A stretch of 5,386 nt of DNA from Actinomycetes bacterium (GTDB lineage: Bacteria; Actinomycetota; Acidimicrobiia; Spongiisociales; UBA5794), in NCBI GenBank assembly GCA_023336855.1, contig JAMBLK010000348.1, positions 1-5,386 of the forward strand. Reading direction: 5' to 3'. The translations under genes and the position numbers were made by a program. Below, piece after piece: positions 1 through 5,386 of the stretch. How positions within the stretch are numbered: position 1 is the first letter of the stretch; every line of letters starts with the position of its first letter. The notes below the pieces were generated by a model that was given only the letters and a program-made list of their open reading frames with translations, did not search any database and had not been told where the DNA came from.

Positions 1-29
1 CGTAGTACGTATGACGTATGCCGTACTAC
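1..29. repeat. Heptamer repeat cluster at the 3' end of topA
   Basis: Four consecutive 7-base units can be read directly: CGTAGTA, CGTATGA, CGTATGC, CGTACTA, followed by C. The first and last units are in opposite orientation, so GTAGTACG (2-9) and CGTACTAC (22-29) form a perfect 8-bp inverted repeat around a 12-base loop. ACGTATG is also directly repeated at 7-13 and 14-20. The right arm overlaps the topA stop codon: the TAG at 28-26 is part of the arm. A 14-base stretch, GTACGTATGACGTA (5-18), recurs exactly at 5109-5122, which ties this cluster to the right-hand intergenic element. In RNA the hairpin could protect or end the topA transcript, but no U-tract is visible before the window ends. 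The repeat may continue to the left of the window. Confidence 0.85.
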
Positions 30-2650
30 TTCTTCTTCGGCTTCTTCTTCGCTGCCTTCTTCCGCTTCGGTGCAGGACCCTTCGCCCGACGTTCCGCGAG
101 GAGTTCAATGGCGCGGTCGGCCGTGATGGTGTCGACCGAGTCGACAACTCTCAAGGACGCATTCGTCTCCCCATCGGTGACGTACGGCCCGAAACGCCCG
201 TTCTTCAGAACGATGGGCTTCCCGGTATTGGGGTCATCACCGAGTTCCTTCAACGGTGCCGCCGTCTTGCGCCCACCGCGCTTCTTCGGCTGGGAGAGCA
301 GCGCAACGGCAGCGTCGAGGTCGATCGTGAAGATCTCTTCCTCGTCGTCCAGGCTGCGGGTCTCCTTCTCCCACTTCACATACGGCCCGTAACGACCGTT
401 CTGTGCGGTGATCGGCTTCCCGTCTTCGGGGTGCGCCCCAACCGTCCGGGGTTGCGTGAGGAGGCGGAGCGCCTCGTCGAGCGTGACGGTCTCAGGCGAC
501 ATCGTCTTAAAGAGGGACGCCGTCTTCGGCTTGTCCTTCGAGTCAGCGTCACGATCTCCGAGTTGGACGTACGGCCCGAAGCGTCCCGCCTTGACGGACA
601 CGGTCAAGCCGGTCTCCGGATCCTCGCCGAGTGTTCGGTCGTCGGATGGAGCCTCTAGGAATTCGGTAGCTCTCTCCACAGTGAGCTCGTCGAGAGGGAG
701 GTCCTCCGGGATCGATGCCCTCTCTTCGCCGTGCACGAGGTATGGGCCGTATTGGCCGCACCGTGCCACGATCGCTACGCCGTCAGCGGCGTCGCCGATG
801 GGGAACGAATTGATCTCTCGCGGGTCGATGGCTTCGAGGGCATCGACGGAGACGAGATCCTTCAATCCGGGATGGTCACCGCTCCCTGAGTAGAAACGCT
901 CGAGATAGGGAGCCATCTGCTCTTCACCCCCGGCGATCTTGTCGAGATCCTCTTCCATGAGAGCGGTGAAGTCGTAGTCGACGTAGTCGCCGAAGTGCTC
1001 CTCGAGAAGACCGACAACAGCGAAGGCCTTGAGCGTCGGGGCGAGAGCGGAGCCGTGTTTGCGAACGTAGCCACGATCCTGGATCGTCGAGATGATCGAC
1101 GCATAGGTCGAAGGCCTGCCGATCCCGAGCTCCTCCAGCCTCTTGACGAGGCTGGCCTCGGTATAGCGGGCAGGAGGCTTCGTCTCGTGCACCGTCGAGC
1201 CCACTGAAACGGCGTCAAGGCCCTGTCCTTCGTCCAACTCGGGCAGATGGCTCTCCTGGTCGTCCCTGGCAGCGTCGGGATCGTCGATGTCCTCGACGTA
1301 CGCTTTCAGGAATCCGGCGAACAGGATCGTGCGCCCGGTCGCTGAGAACTCGCAGCTTCGCTCGCTTGTCGCAGCGGTGCCGCTGAGCCGGATCTGCAGG
1401 CTCTCGCCTTTCGCATCCTTCATCTGGCTTGCGACCGTGCGCTTCCAGATCAGGTCGTACAGCCGGGACTCGTCGGACATCGCACCGAAGGAACCAACGA
1501 CGGCCTTGGGATCCTGGAAACGCTCGCCGGCCGGCCGGATCGCCTCGTGGGCCTCCTGCGCTCCCTTCGCCTTCTTGCCGTAGAAGCGCGGAGCGTCCGG
1601 CAGATATTGCTCGCCGAAGCGGCCGGCAACGAGCGAGCGAGCCGCGCTGAGTGCAGTCCCCGACAAGTTGGTCGAGTCGGTCCGCATGTACGTGATGAAG
1701 CCACTCTCGTAGAGGCGCTGAGCCGCGGACATCGTTCGGCGCGCCCCGAATCGCAGCTTCCGTCCGGCTTCCTGCTGAAGCGTGGCGGTGCGGAACGGTG
1801 CGTAGGGTCGACGCGTGTACGGCTTGCGTTCAACGGATACGACGGTGAACGGCGCTCCGGCGAGTTCGTCGGCAAGCATGACGGCGGCTGCGGGTGCGAG
1901 GACGAGCCGGTCGTTGCGCGGGATGCCTGCTTGATCGAAGTCCTTACCGGTTGCCACCCGATCCCCATCAACGGTGGTGAGCTTGGCTTCGAACTCGGCG
2001 TCCTCGTCGGCGGGGGTGAAAATGCCGGCCACGCCGGCGTACTCCGCAGCGACGAACGCAAGCCGTTCTCGCTCACGCTCGACGATGATGCGCGTCGCAG
2101 GTGATTGGACCCGCCCGGCAGAGAGGCCCCGTTGGACCTTGCGCCACAAGACCGGAGAGACCTCGTATCCGAACAAGCGATCGAGGACGCGCCTGGCCTC
2201 TTGAGCAGCGACGACGCGTTGATCGATCTCTCTCGGGTTCTCGACGGCTTCCCGGATCGCATTCGCCGTGATCTCGTGGAACACCATCCGGTGCACCGGC
2301 ACCGTCGGCTTCAAGACCTCGAGCAGGTGCCAGGCGATCGCCTCACCTTCCCGATCTTCATCGGTCGCGAGGTACAGAGAGTCGGCACCCTTCATCTCCT
2401 TGCGGAGCGCCGCCACCTGTTTCTTCGAATTGGGCGTGACGACGTACATGGGTTTGAAGTCGTCGTCGATGTCGATGCCGAACCGACTCGCCTTCCACGC
2501 AGCCTTCTTCGCATCGGACACTTCGCCGACCTTCGTGGGGATATCGCGAATGTGACCGACGGACGATTCGACGACGAAGTCATCTCCGAGGTAACGGCCG
2601 ATGGTCTTGGCTTTCGCCGGGGACTCAACGATGACAAGGTGTTTGGGCAT
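26..2650 (-). CDS. topA: DNA topoisomerase I (type IA), actinobacterial-type C-terminus
   Basis: This enzyme relaxes negatively supercoiled DNA by cutting and rejoining one strand through a 5'-phosphotyrosine link, with Mg2+ bound by the TOPRIM domain. The 874-residue product opens with VIVESPAKAKTIG (Glu9) and carries the TOPRIM metal motif DEDREGE at 97-103. The active-site segment SGFITYMRTDST places the catalytic tyrosine at 321. The type IA signature around 497-520 (TEASLVKRLEELGIGRPSTY) is intact. From about 625 to the end there are four repeats centred on GQYGPY, GRFGPYV, GRYGPYV and GRFGPYV (about 632, 689, 752, 818). The protein ends in a basic tail, PKRKKAAKKKPKKK. Only two cysteines (433 and 631) occur, so the zinc ribbons of E. 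coli TopA are absent, as in mycobacterial enzymes. The ATG start is fixed by the canonical MPKHLVIVESPAKAK N-terminus. No Shine-Dalgarno is visible before it. The TAG stop lies inside a repeat arm. Confidence 0.98.
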   Translation of the reverse strand: MPKHLVIVESPAKAKTIGRYLGDDFVVESSVGHIRDIPTKVGEVSDAKKAAWKASRFGIDIDDDFKPMYVVTPNSKKQVAALRKEMKGADSLYLATDEDREGEAIAWHLLEVLKPTVPVHRMVFHEITANAIREAVENPREIDQRVVAAQEARRVLDRLFGYEVSPVLWRKVQRGLSAGRVQSPATRIIVERERERLAFVAAEYAGVAGIFTPADEDAEFEAKLTTVDGDRVATGKDFDQAGIPRNDRLVLAPAAAVMLADELAGAPFTVVSVERKPYTRRPYAPFRTATLQQEAGRKLRFGARRTMSAAQRLYESGFITYMRTDSTNLSGTALSAARSLVAGRFGEQYLPDAPRFYGKKAKGAQEAHEAIRPAGERFQDPKAVVGSFGAMSDESRLYDLIWKRTVASQMKDAKGESLQIRLSGTAATSERSCEFSATGRTILFAGFLKAYVEDIDDPDAARDDQESHLPELDEGQGLDAVSVGSTVHETKPPARYTEASLVKRLEELGIGRPSTYASIISTIQDRGYVRKHGSALAPTLKAFAVVGLLEEHFGDYVDYDFTALMEEDLDKIAGGEEQMAPYLERFYSGSGDHPGLKDLVSVDALEAIDPREINSFPIGDAADGVAIVARCGQYGPYLVHGEERASIPEDLPLDELTVERATEFLEAPSDDRTLGEDPETGLTVSVKAGRFGPYVQLGDRDADSKDKPKTASLFKTMSPETVTLDEALRLLTQPRTVGAHPEDGKPITAQNGRYGPYVKWEKETRSLDDEEEIFTIDLDAAVALLSQPKKRGGRKTAAPLKELGDDPNTGKPIVLKNGRFGPYVTDGETNASLRVVDSVDTITADRAIELLAERRAKGPAPKRKKAAKKKPKKK

Positions 2651-2686
2651 GAATGAGTAGCGATCTGATAGTCGGGGACGGCCTCA

Positions 2687-2715
2687 ACGATGCGGGAGTA
2701 TGGCCTTGTTGTCAA
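2687..2715 (-). promoter_or_regulatory. Candidate topA promoter
   Basis: On the minus strand the gap upstream of topA holds a perfect TTGACA (2715-2710). It is followed after 17 bases by CATCGT (2692-2687), which matches TATAAT at three of six positions. The start site would then lie roughly 30 bases before the topA ATG. TTGACA also falls inside a small palindrome, TTGTC-TT-GACAA (2720-2709). An alternative pair in the same stretch is TAGTCA (2726-2721), an 18-base spacer, and CATACT (2702-2697), each matching consensus at four of six positions. The call rests on sequence match and position only. Confidence 0.4.
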
Positions 2716-2730
2716 GACAATGACTATCTC

Positions 2731-2746
2731 GACCCGAATCCGGGTC
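2731..2746 (-). terminator. Hairpin overlapping the glycosyltransferase stop codon
   Basis: GACCCG (2731-2736) and CGGGTC (2741-2746) form a perfect 6-bp stem with the 4-base loop AATC. The TGA stop of the glycosyltransferase gene (2747-2745) overlaps the upstream arm. Downstream on the minus strand the sequence reads GAGATAGTCATTG, with no U-run. It is therefore a weak candidate for an intrinsic terminator, and may instead be a pause site or an mRNA 3'-end stabiliser. It lies between the gene pair and the candidate topA promoter, which fits a transcript boundary. Confidence 0.35.
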
Positions 2747-3797
2747 AGCTTTCGAAGCCTTCCCGGAACCGTTCGACGACCTTCGGCCAGGTGAACACGT
2801 CCTCAACGAACCGGCGACCGGCGAGGCCCATTCGGCGGGCATGAGCCGAGTCATCGAGGAGCATCGTCAGGCCTTCGACGATGTCATCGACCGAGTGAAC
2901 GACGTATCCGGTTTCGGCGGGGATCACCGTCTCCGGGGAGCCGCCCGAGTCGCCGGCGAGGACTGGAAGCCCGGTCGCGGCCGCTTCGAGAAACACCAGT
3001 CCGAGACCCTCGACTTCGAGTCCGCCCCACCGTGACTTGCACGGCATGCAGAAGACATCCATCTCCCGGTAGAGCCCCGGGAGGTCCGACCACGGCACGT
3101 CAACGGCAAACCGCACACGAACGCCGAGTTTGTCGGCGAGCTTGCGAAGCTGCGTCTCCTTTCGACCCTTGCCGACAAGCAGCAGCTCGACGGGCCGGTC
3201 GAGTCTTGCCGCCGCTTCGATCAGCCGATGCTGCCCTTTGCGTGGCACGAATCGTGAGACGCATCCGACAACGGGGATCTCGTTCTCGCCGTTCGGTGGC
3301 GGCGTGAAGGTCTCGATGTCGACGCCAGCCCCGACGAAGACGACGTCCTTGCCGGTGAGCCGCTGTACACGGTCGGCGGTGAACCGACTGACGGCGAACC
3401 GCACGTCGGCGTCGCGCAACGCCTTGGCGACTGTCTGCCGGGCCCCGGGTACGGCCGCAGGCAGTGTTACTTCTGCGCCGTGGCTGAGCACCCCGTACGG
3501 AACTCCGAGGCGCTCGCGGAGCCGTGGACCGAGGAACGGGAGCGGATGCGGTGCCCCGAAGAGGATGGCGTCGGGAGCGAATGCCACCGCTCGCTCCTCG
3601 ACCCAGTTGGCGACCGTCGGCGTCGGCCACATGAACGCGGACTCATTCCGACTGACTCGCTCATCGGGTTCGGCGTCCTCATCGGCCGGGGCGATGACGT
3701 GGAACTCGTCCGGGTAGGCGTCGATGATGTTGGCGAGATACTGCTGGATCCCTCCGGGCTTTGGCGGGTAGTCGTTCGTGATGAGCAGGAGCCGCAT
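2745..3797 (-). CDS. GT4-family glycosyltransferase, PimB'-like
   Basis: The 350-residue product has the layout of a GT-B fold, family 4 retaining glycosyltransferase that transfers a sugar from a nucleotide-sugar donor at the cytoplasmic membrane face. The N-terminal acceptor domain begins MRLLLITNDYPPKPGGIQQY, with the usual glycine loop, and SHGAEV follows at 105-110. The C-terminal donor domain begins near 175, with SRFVPRKGQ supplying the Arg182/Lys187 pair expected to bind donor phosphates. The EX7E motif is Glu263 to Glu271 in EVEGLGLVFLEA, followed by ATGLPVLAGDSGGSPET. That segment closely resembles PimB', which adds the second mannose to phosphatidylinositol mannosides. The assignment is by remembered motif likeness, so another GDP-mannose or UDP-sugar enzyme of GT4 is possible. 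There is no signal peptide or obvious membrane helix. The gene starts two bases after the upstream phosphatase stop, so the two are probably translationally coupled. Confidence 0.9.
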   Translation of the reverse strand: MRLLLITNDYPPKPGGIQQYLANIIDAYPDEFHVIAPADEDAEPDERVSRNESAFMWPTPTVANWVEERAVAFAPDAILFGAPHPLPFLGPRLRERLGVPYGVLSHGAEVTLPAAVPGARQTVAKALRDADVRFAVSRFTADRVQRLTGKDVVFVGAGVDIETFTPPPNGENEIPVVGCVSRFVPRKGQHRLIEAAARLDRPVELLLVGKGRKETQLRKLADKLGVRVRFAVDVPWSDLPGLYREMDVFCMPCKSRWGGLEVEGLGLVFLEAAATGLPVLAGDSGGSPETVIPAETGYVVHSVDDIVEGLTMLLDDSAHARRMGLAGRRFVEDVFTWPKVVERFREGFES

Positions 3798-3802
3798 GAT
3801 CA
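3795..3802 (-). promoter_or_regulatory. Stop/start junction, translational coupling
   Basis: On the minus strand the junction reads TGATCATG: the phosphatase TGA (3802-3800), two bases, then the glycosyltransferase ATG (3797-3795). The only Shine-Dalgarno-like sequence is a weak GGGA about seven bases upstream, inside the phosphatase gene. A terminating ribosome could reinitiate here, which would keep the two products in fixed ratio. Confidence 0.6.
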
Positions 3803-5053
3803 GTTCCCGAGATGTGCGGCGACGTTGTACGAGGAGAGACGTGGTTCGTTCCCCGTCCAGATGAGCTCCATGTGGGCGGTGTTGCGCGGGACGGGGAGCT
3901 TCTCGCGATCGACGAACGGTATCCCGAGCAGCAGGGACGCATACGCTCGCGTGGCTCCTCCGTGGGTGAAGACACCGACGGTTTCATCACCGTTCGAAAC
4001 TACCTGCTCGACCGCGGCCGCCATCCGCTCGCCAACCCCTCTGAACGTTTCACCGATCCGGCCGCGCGGCTCGTCGTTTCCATCGATCTGGATATGCCGG
4101 AACGTCTCGCCATCGCGTTCCATGATCTCAGCGATGCTGAGGCCTTCCCACTCACCGAAATAGAACTCCGCGAAACCGTCGACGATGGTGACCTCTTTGT
4201 TCTGTGCGGCAGCGACCGGTGCCGCCGTCTCACGAGCACGACTCAGCGGGGATGACACGATCGCGTCGACCGGGCCGGCGACGTCGGCGAGCATCGCCGC
4301 CTGGCTGCGACCGAGATCGGAGAGTGGGGTCTCCCCACGACCCCACCAGCGGCCCTCGAGATTACCGAGGGTTTGGCCATGGCGAATCAATCGAAGTCGT
4401 GCTCCCGGAGGGCGAACGACTCCGCCATCGAGGTGAAGGTCATCGTTGAACACAGACACCTGAACATCGTCACCGTCGAGACGAACGGTTGTGAGTGAGG
4501 CGTTCGACGGCACAAGGATCACCGATTGATCAGCAGCGCCGAGCAGGAGTCCGATGATGGTCTGGATCACTCCCCCGTGTGTCACGACGATGGCTTGATC
4601 GTCATCGTCCATCCGGGCAGCGAGCGTGTCGAAGGCGTCACGGAGACGCACTTTGAAATCGGAGAATCGCTCCCCACCGTCCGGCTGGAAATCACCTGAT
4701 CCGAACCGCACCCGATCGACCTCTGGGTATCGCTCCCTGATCTCCTCGGGTCGCAAGCCGTCCCATGCACCGAGATCGAACTCCCGCCACTCTGCGAGCG
4801 CCTCGCCGGCACCGATCACGGCAGCAGTTGTCCTGGTTCTCCCGAGATCGGACATGACCAGGAGTCCGTCCCCGTGTCCGACCATTCGGTCACGAAGACG
4901 CTCGACCTGGAGACGACCGCGGTCACTCAATGGTGAGTCGGTCTGGCCCTGCCAGGTCCCTGAGATATTGCTGATCGTCTCGGCGTGCCGGACGAGCGTG
5001 ATAGTGCGAGCCAGGATGCCCCCTGCGTGGATCGATCTGGAGATTAGGGACAC
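3800..5053 (-). CDS. Tandem two-domain histidine phosphatase (phosphoglycerate mutase-like)
   Basis: Two complete histidine phosphatase domains lie in one 417-residue chain (numbering from the GTG start). Domain 1 (about 17-205) has LVRHAET with His23 as the presumed phospho-acceptor, SDLGRTRTTA near 72, Glu91 in REFDLGAWDG, and VTHGG with His159. Domain 2 (about 219-417) has LIRHGQT with His225, SSPLSRARETA with Arg272, Glu296 in FAEFYFGEWEG, and FTHGG with His364. Both catalytic sets look intact, so both halves may be active. Most relatives (CobC, GpmB-like, GpgP) have a single domain. The substrate cannot be read from sequence. Coupling to the glycosyltransferase favours a phosphorylated sugar or lipid intermediate. 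The start is uncertain because no ATG lies near the first domain. I chose GTG at 5053, with an AGG 11 bases upstream. CTG at 5014, behind AGGGGG, is the main alternative. A TTG at 5230 would force translation through the repeat element. Confidence 0.9.
   Translation of the reverse strand: MSLISRSIHAGGILARTITLVRHAETISNISGTWQGQTDSPLSDRGRLQVERLRDRMVGHGDGLLVMSDLGRTRTTAAVIGAGEALAEWREFDLGAWDGLRPEEIRERYPEVDRVRFGSGDFQPDGGERFSDFKVRLRDAFDTLAARMDDDDQAIVVTHGGVIQTIIGLLLGAADQSVILVPSNASLTTVRLDGDDVQVSVFNDDLHLDGGVVRPPGARLRLIRHGQTLGNLEGRWWGRGETPLSDLGRSQAAMLADVAGPVDAIVSSPLSRARETAAPVAAAQNKEVTIVDGFAEFYFGEWEGLSIAEIMERDGETFRHIQIDGNDEPRGRIGETFRGVGERMAAAVEQVVSNGDETVGVFTHGGATRAYASLLLGIPFVDREKLPVPRNTAHMELIWTGNEPRLSSYNVAAHLGN
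5012..5024 (-). promoter_or_regulatory. Possible alternative non-ATG start of the phosphatase
   Basis: On the minus strand AGGGGG (5024-5019) is followed after four bases by CTG (5014-5012), in frame with the phosphatase. Starting here the protein would begin (M)ARTITLVRHAET, which puts the catalytic histidine at residue 10, the usual position in this family. CTG starts are rare and the spacing is short, so this competes with the GTG at 5053 rather than replacing it. Confidence 0.35.
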
Positions 5054-5097
5054 TTCGGTACTGACCTGCGTCGGGTAGAACCGGGGAGGTAGCAGGC

Positions 5098-5132
5098 AGT
5101 AGTACGCCGTACGTATGACGTAGTACGACTCC
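5098..5132. repeat. Heptamer repeat cluster, left arm of the palindrome
   Basis: Read in sevens from 5098 the sequence is AGTAGTA, CGCCGTA, CGTATGA, CGTAGTA, CGACTCC. GTAGTACG occurs at 5099-5106 and 5120-5127, 21 bases (three units) apart. The core GTACGTATGACGTA (5109-5122) is identical to bases 5-18 of the window. The units face opposite to those at 5242-5276, with which they form an inverted repeat. Confidence 0.85.
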
Positions 5133-5270
5133 GAATCTGAGGGGAGGCATCCGCCTTTCGAGGTTCGTGTTTGACGCTCCGGGTTTCTCAAGGTGCTCGC
5201 GCAGAGCCCGAGCGGATTCCCCGTCCGCAAGGTTTCCGAGTCGTACTACGTCGCTCGTACTACGTACTAC
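5099..5270. repeat. 172-bp palindromic element between divergent genes (MITE/REP-like)
   Basis: Bases 5099-5135 pair with 5234-5270 in a single register with no gaps: 31 of 37 positions are complementary. The best block is GACGTAGTACGACTCCGAA (5117-5135) against 5234-5252, with 18 of 19 matching. The outer ends are GTAGTACG (5099-5106) and CGTACTAC (5263-5270). The 98-base centre has its own inverted repeats and no credible reading frame. No target-site duplication is evident at the ends (left flank GGCA, right flank GGTC). No transposase is present, so if mobile it would depend on one elsewhere. It lies 45 bases upstream of the phosphatase GTG and 76 bases upstream of the divergent ATG, so it could also act as an operator or insulator, or be transcribed into a structured leader RNA. 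Confidence 0.65.
5141..5222. other. Nested inverted repeats in the core of the palindrome
   Basis: GGGGA (5141-5145) and ATCCG (5149-5153) are complementary to TCCCC (5218-5222) and CGGAT (5213-5217), giving a 10-bp stem with a 3-base bulge at 5146-5148. Inside it GCTCG (5195-5199) faces CGAGC (5209-5213), which shares its last base with the outer stem. GCTC-C-GGG (5176-5183) could pair instead with CCCGAGC (5207-5213). These pairings are mutually exclusive in part, so an RNA from here could have alternative folds. A tRNA was considered and does not fit. Confidence 0.45.
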
Positions 5271-5276
5271 GGTCCG
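5242..5276. repeat. Heptamer repeat cluster, right arm of the palindrome
   Basis: Read in sevens from 5242 the sequence is CGTACTA, CGTCGCT, CGTACTA, CGTACTA, CGGTCCG. CGTACTAC is present at 5242-5249, 5256-5263 and 5263-5270, so the spacing is 14 then 7 bases. These are the reverse complement of the GTAGTACG units at 5099 and 5120. The strict 7-base phase shows tandem duplication of a short unit rather than unrelated short palindromes. Confidence 0.85.
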
Positions 5277-5334
5277 AGTCCCAGCCGACTACCGACCTCC
5301 TCGCCACACCCCGCTGAAATCCGAAGAGCCGGAT

Positions 5335-5346
5335 TAGGGTGACTGC
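5335..5346 (+). promoter_or_regulatory. Ribosome binding site or leaderless promoter of the rightmost gene
   Basis: AGGGTGA (5336-5342) ends four bases before the ATG at 5347 and would serve as a Shine-Dalgarno sequence. The overlapping TAGGGT (5335-5340) also fits a TANNNT -10 box whose start site would fall on the ATG, giving a leaderless mRNA. A partial -35 (CTGAAA, 5314-5319) lies 15 bases upstream, which is short. The sequence does not decide between the two readings. Confidence 0.35.
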
Positions 5347-5386
5347 ATGACTGCGCTGTTCGCCCAGACTGGATTCTCGCTGCCGA
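5347..5386 (+). CDS. Start of a divergent gene, product unknown (partial)
   Basis: An ATG opens a frame that stays open to the window edge and reads MTALFAQTGFSLP, 13 codons. It is supported by the AGGGTGA just upstream and by its position, facing away from the phosphatase gene across a shared intergenic region. The 13 residues do not identify a family, and there is no signal-peptide pattern. GTG at 5339 is excluded as a start because that frame stops at TGA after three codons (GTG ACT GCA TGA). The gene probably continues to the right. Confidence 0.5.
   Translation, partial: MTALFAQTGFSLP

Noticed and set aside
11..658. Plus-strand open frame (215 codons) antisense to the topA 3' end
   Set aside because: It begins inside the repeat cluster, mirrors the TopA repeat region, and is rich in Arg and Leu as expected from a shadow frame.
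1547..2656. Two consecutive plus-strand open frames antisense to the topA 5' half
   Set aside because: The minus-strand frame encodes unmistakable TopA motifs throughout, and the plus-strand translations have no motif.
3480..4163. Long plus-strand open frame (227 codons) across the glycosyltransferase-phosphatase junction
   Set aside because: It lies antisense to two genes with clear catalytic motifs, shows no recognisable domain, and open antisense frames are common at this GC content.
5171..5199. TTGACG at 5171-5176 as a -35 for the rightmost gene
   Set aside because: The base positions 17-18 downstream (TGCTCG) do not resemble a -10 box, and the site lies inside the palindrome core.
5054..5230. 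N-terminal extension of the phosphatase from TTG at 5230
   Set aside because: It would translate the palindrome and heptamer repeats, lacks a ribosome site, and adds 59 residues unlike any part of the family.
5136..5233. Possible tRNA in the palindrome core (GGTTCG segment at 5162-5167)
   Set aside because: The bases after TTCG do not fit a T-loop, and no 7-bp acceptor stem with a matching anticodon arm could be built on either strand.
5098..5276. CRISPR array
   Set aside because: Units are only 7-8 bases, in inverted orientation, and spaced by multiples of seven. There are no uniform spacers and no cas genes.

Overview
The window is a fragment of a moderately high-GC bacterial chromosome, most likely from an actinobacterium and possibly one of the less-studied lineages. 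Three things suggest this. The topoisomerase I has no zinc-ribbon cysteines and ends in four GxxGPYV repeats and a lysine-rich tail. The neighbouring glycosyltransferase resembles PimB', the mannosyltransferase of phosphatidylinositol mannoside synthesis. Starts are mixed (ATG, GTG or rarer codons) with weak Shine-Dalgarno signals. The lineage call is an inference from these traits, not from a database match.

Layout. Almost everything is on the minus strand and reads right to left: a tandem two-domain histidine phosphatase (about 5053-3800), a GT4 glycosyltransferase two bases downstream (3797-2745), a 94-base gap holding a hairpin and a good -35 element, then topA (2650-26). The right-hand 0.33 kb is the upstream region of the phosphatase-glycosyltransferase pair. 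It ends in the first 13 codons of a divergent plus-strand gene (5347 onward), whose product cannot be identified.

The phosphatase and glycosyltransferase are almost certainly co-transcribed and translationally coupled, so they probably act in one carbohydrate or cell-envelope pathway. topA is a housekeeping gene for relaxing negative supercoils and could have its own promoter.

The most unusual content is a family of short repeats built on a 7-bp unit (CGTAGTA, reverse complement TACTACG). It occurs at three places: at the left edge, where it supplies the topA stop codon, and twice in the right-hand intergenic region. The two right-hand clusters form the arms of a 172-bp imperfect palindrome (5099-5270). 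Its 37-bp arms match at 31 positions and enclose further nested inverted repeats. It looks like a small non-autonomous palindromic element (MITE- or REP-like), or a regulatory or structured-RNA locus, placed between two divergent genes. No tRNA, rRNA, CRISPR array or recognisable transposase gene is present.
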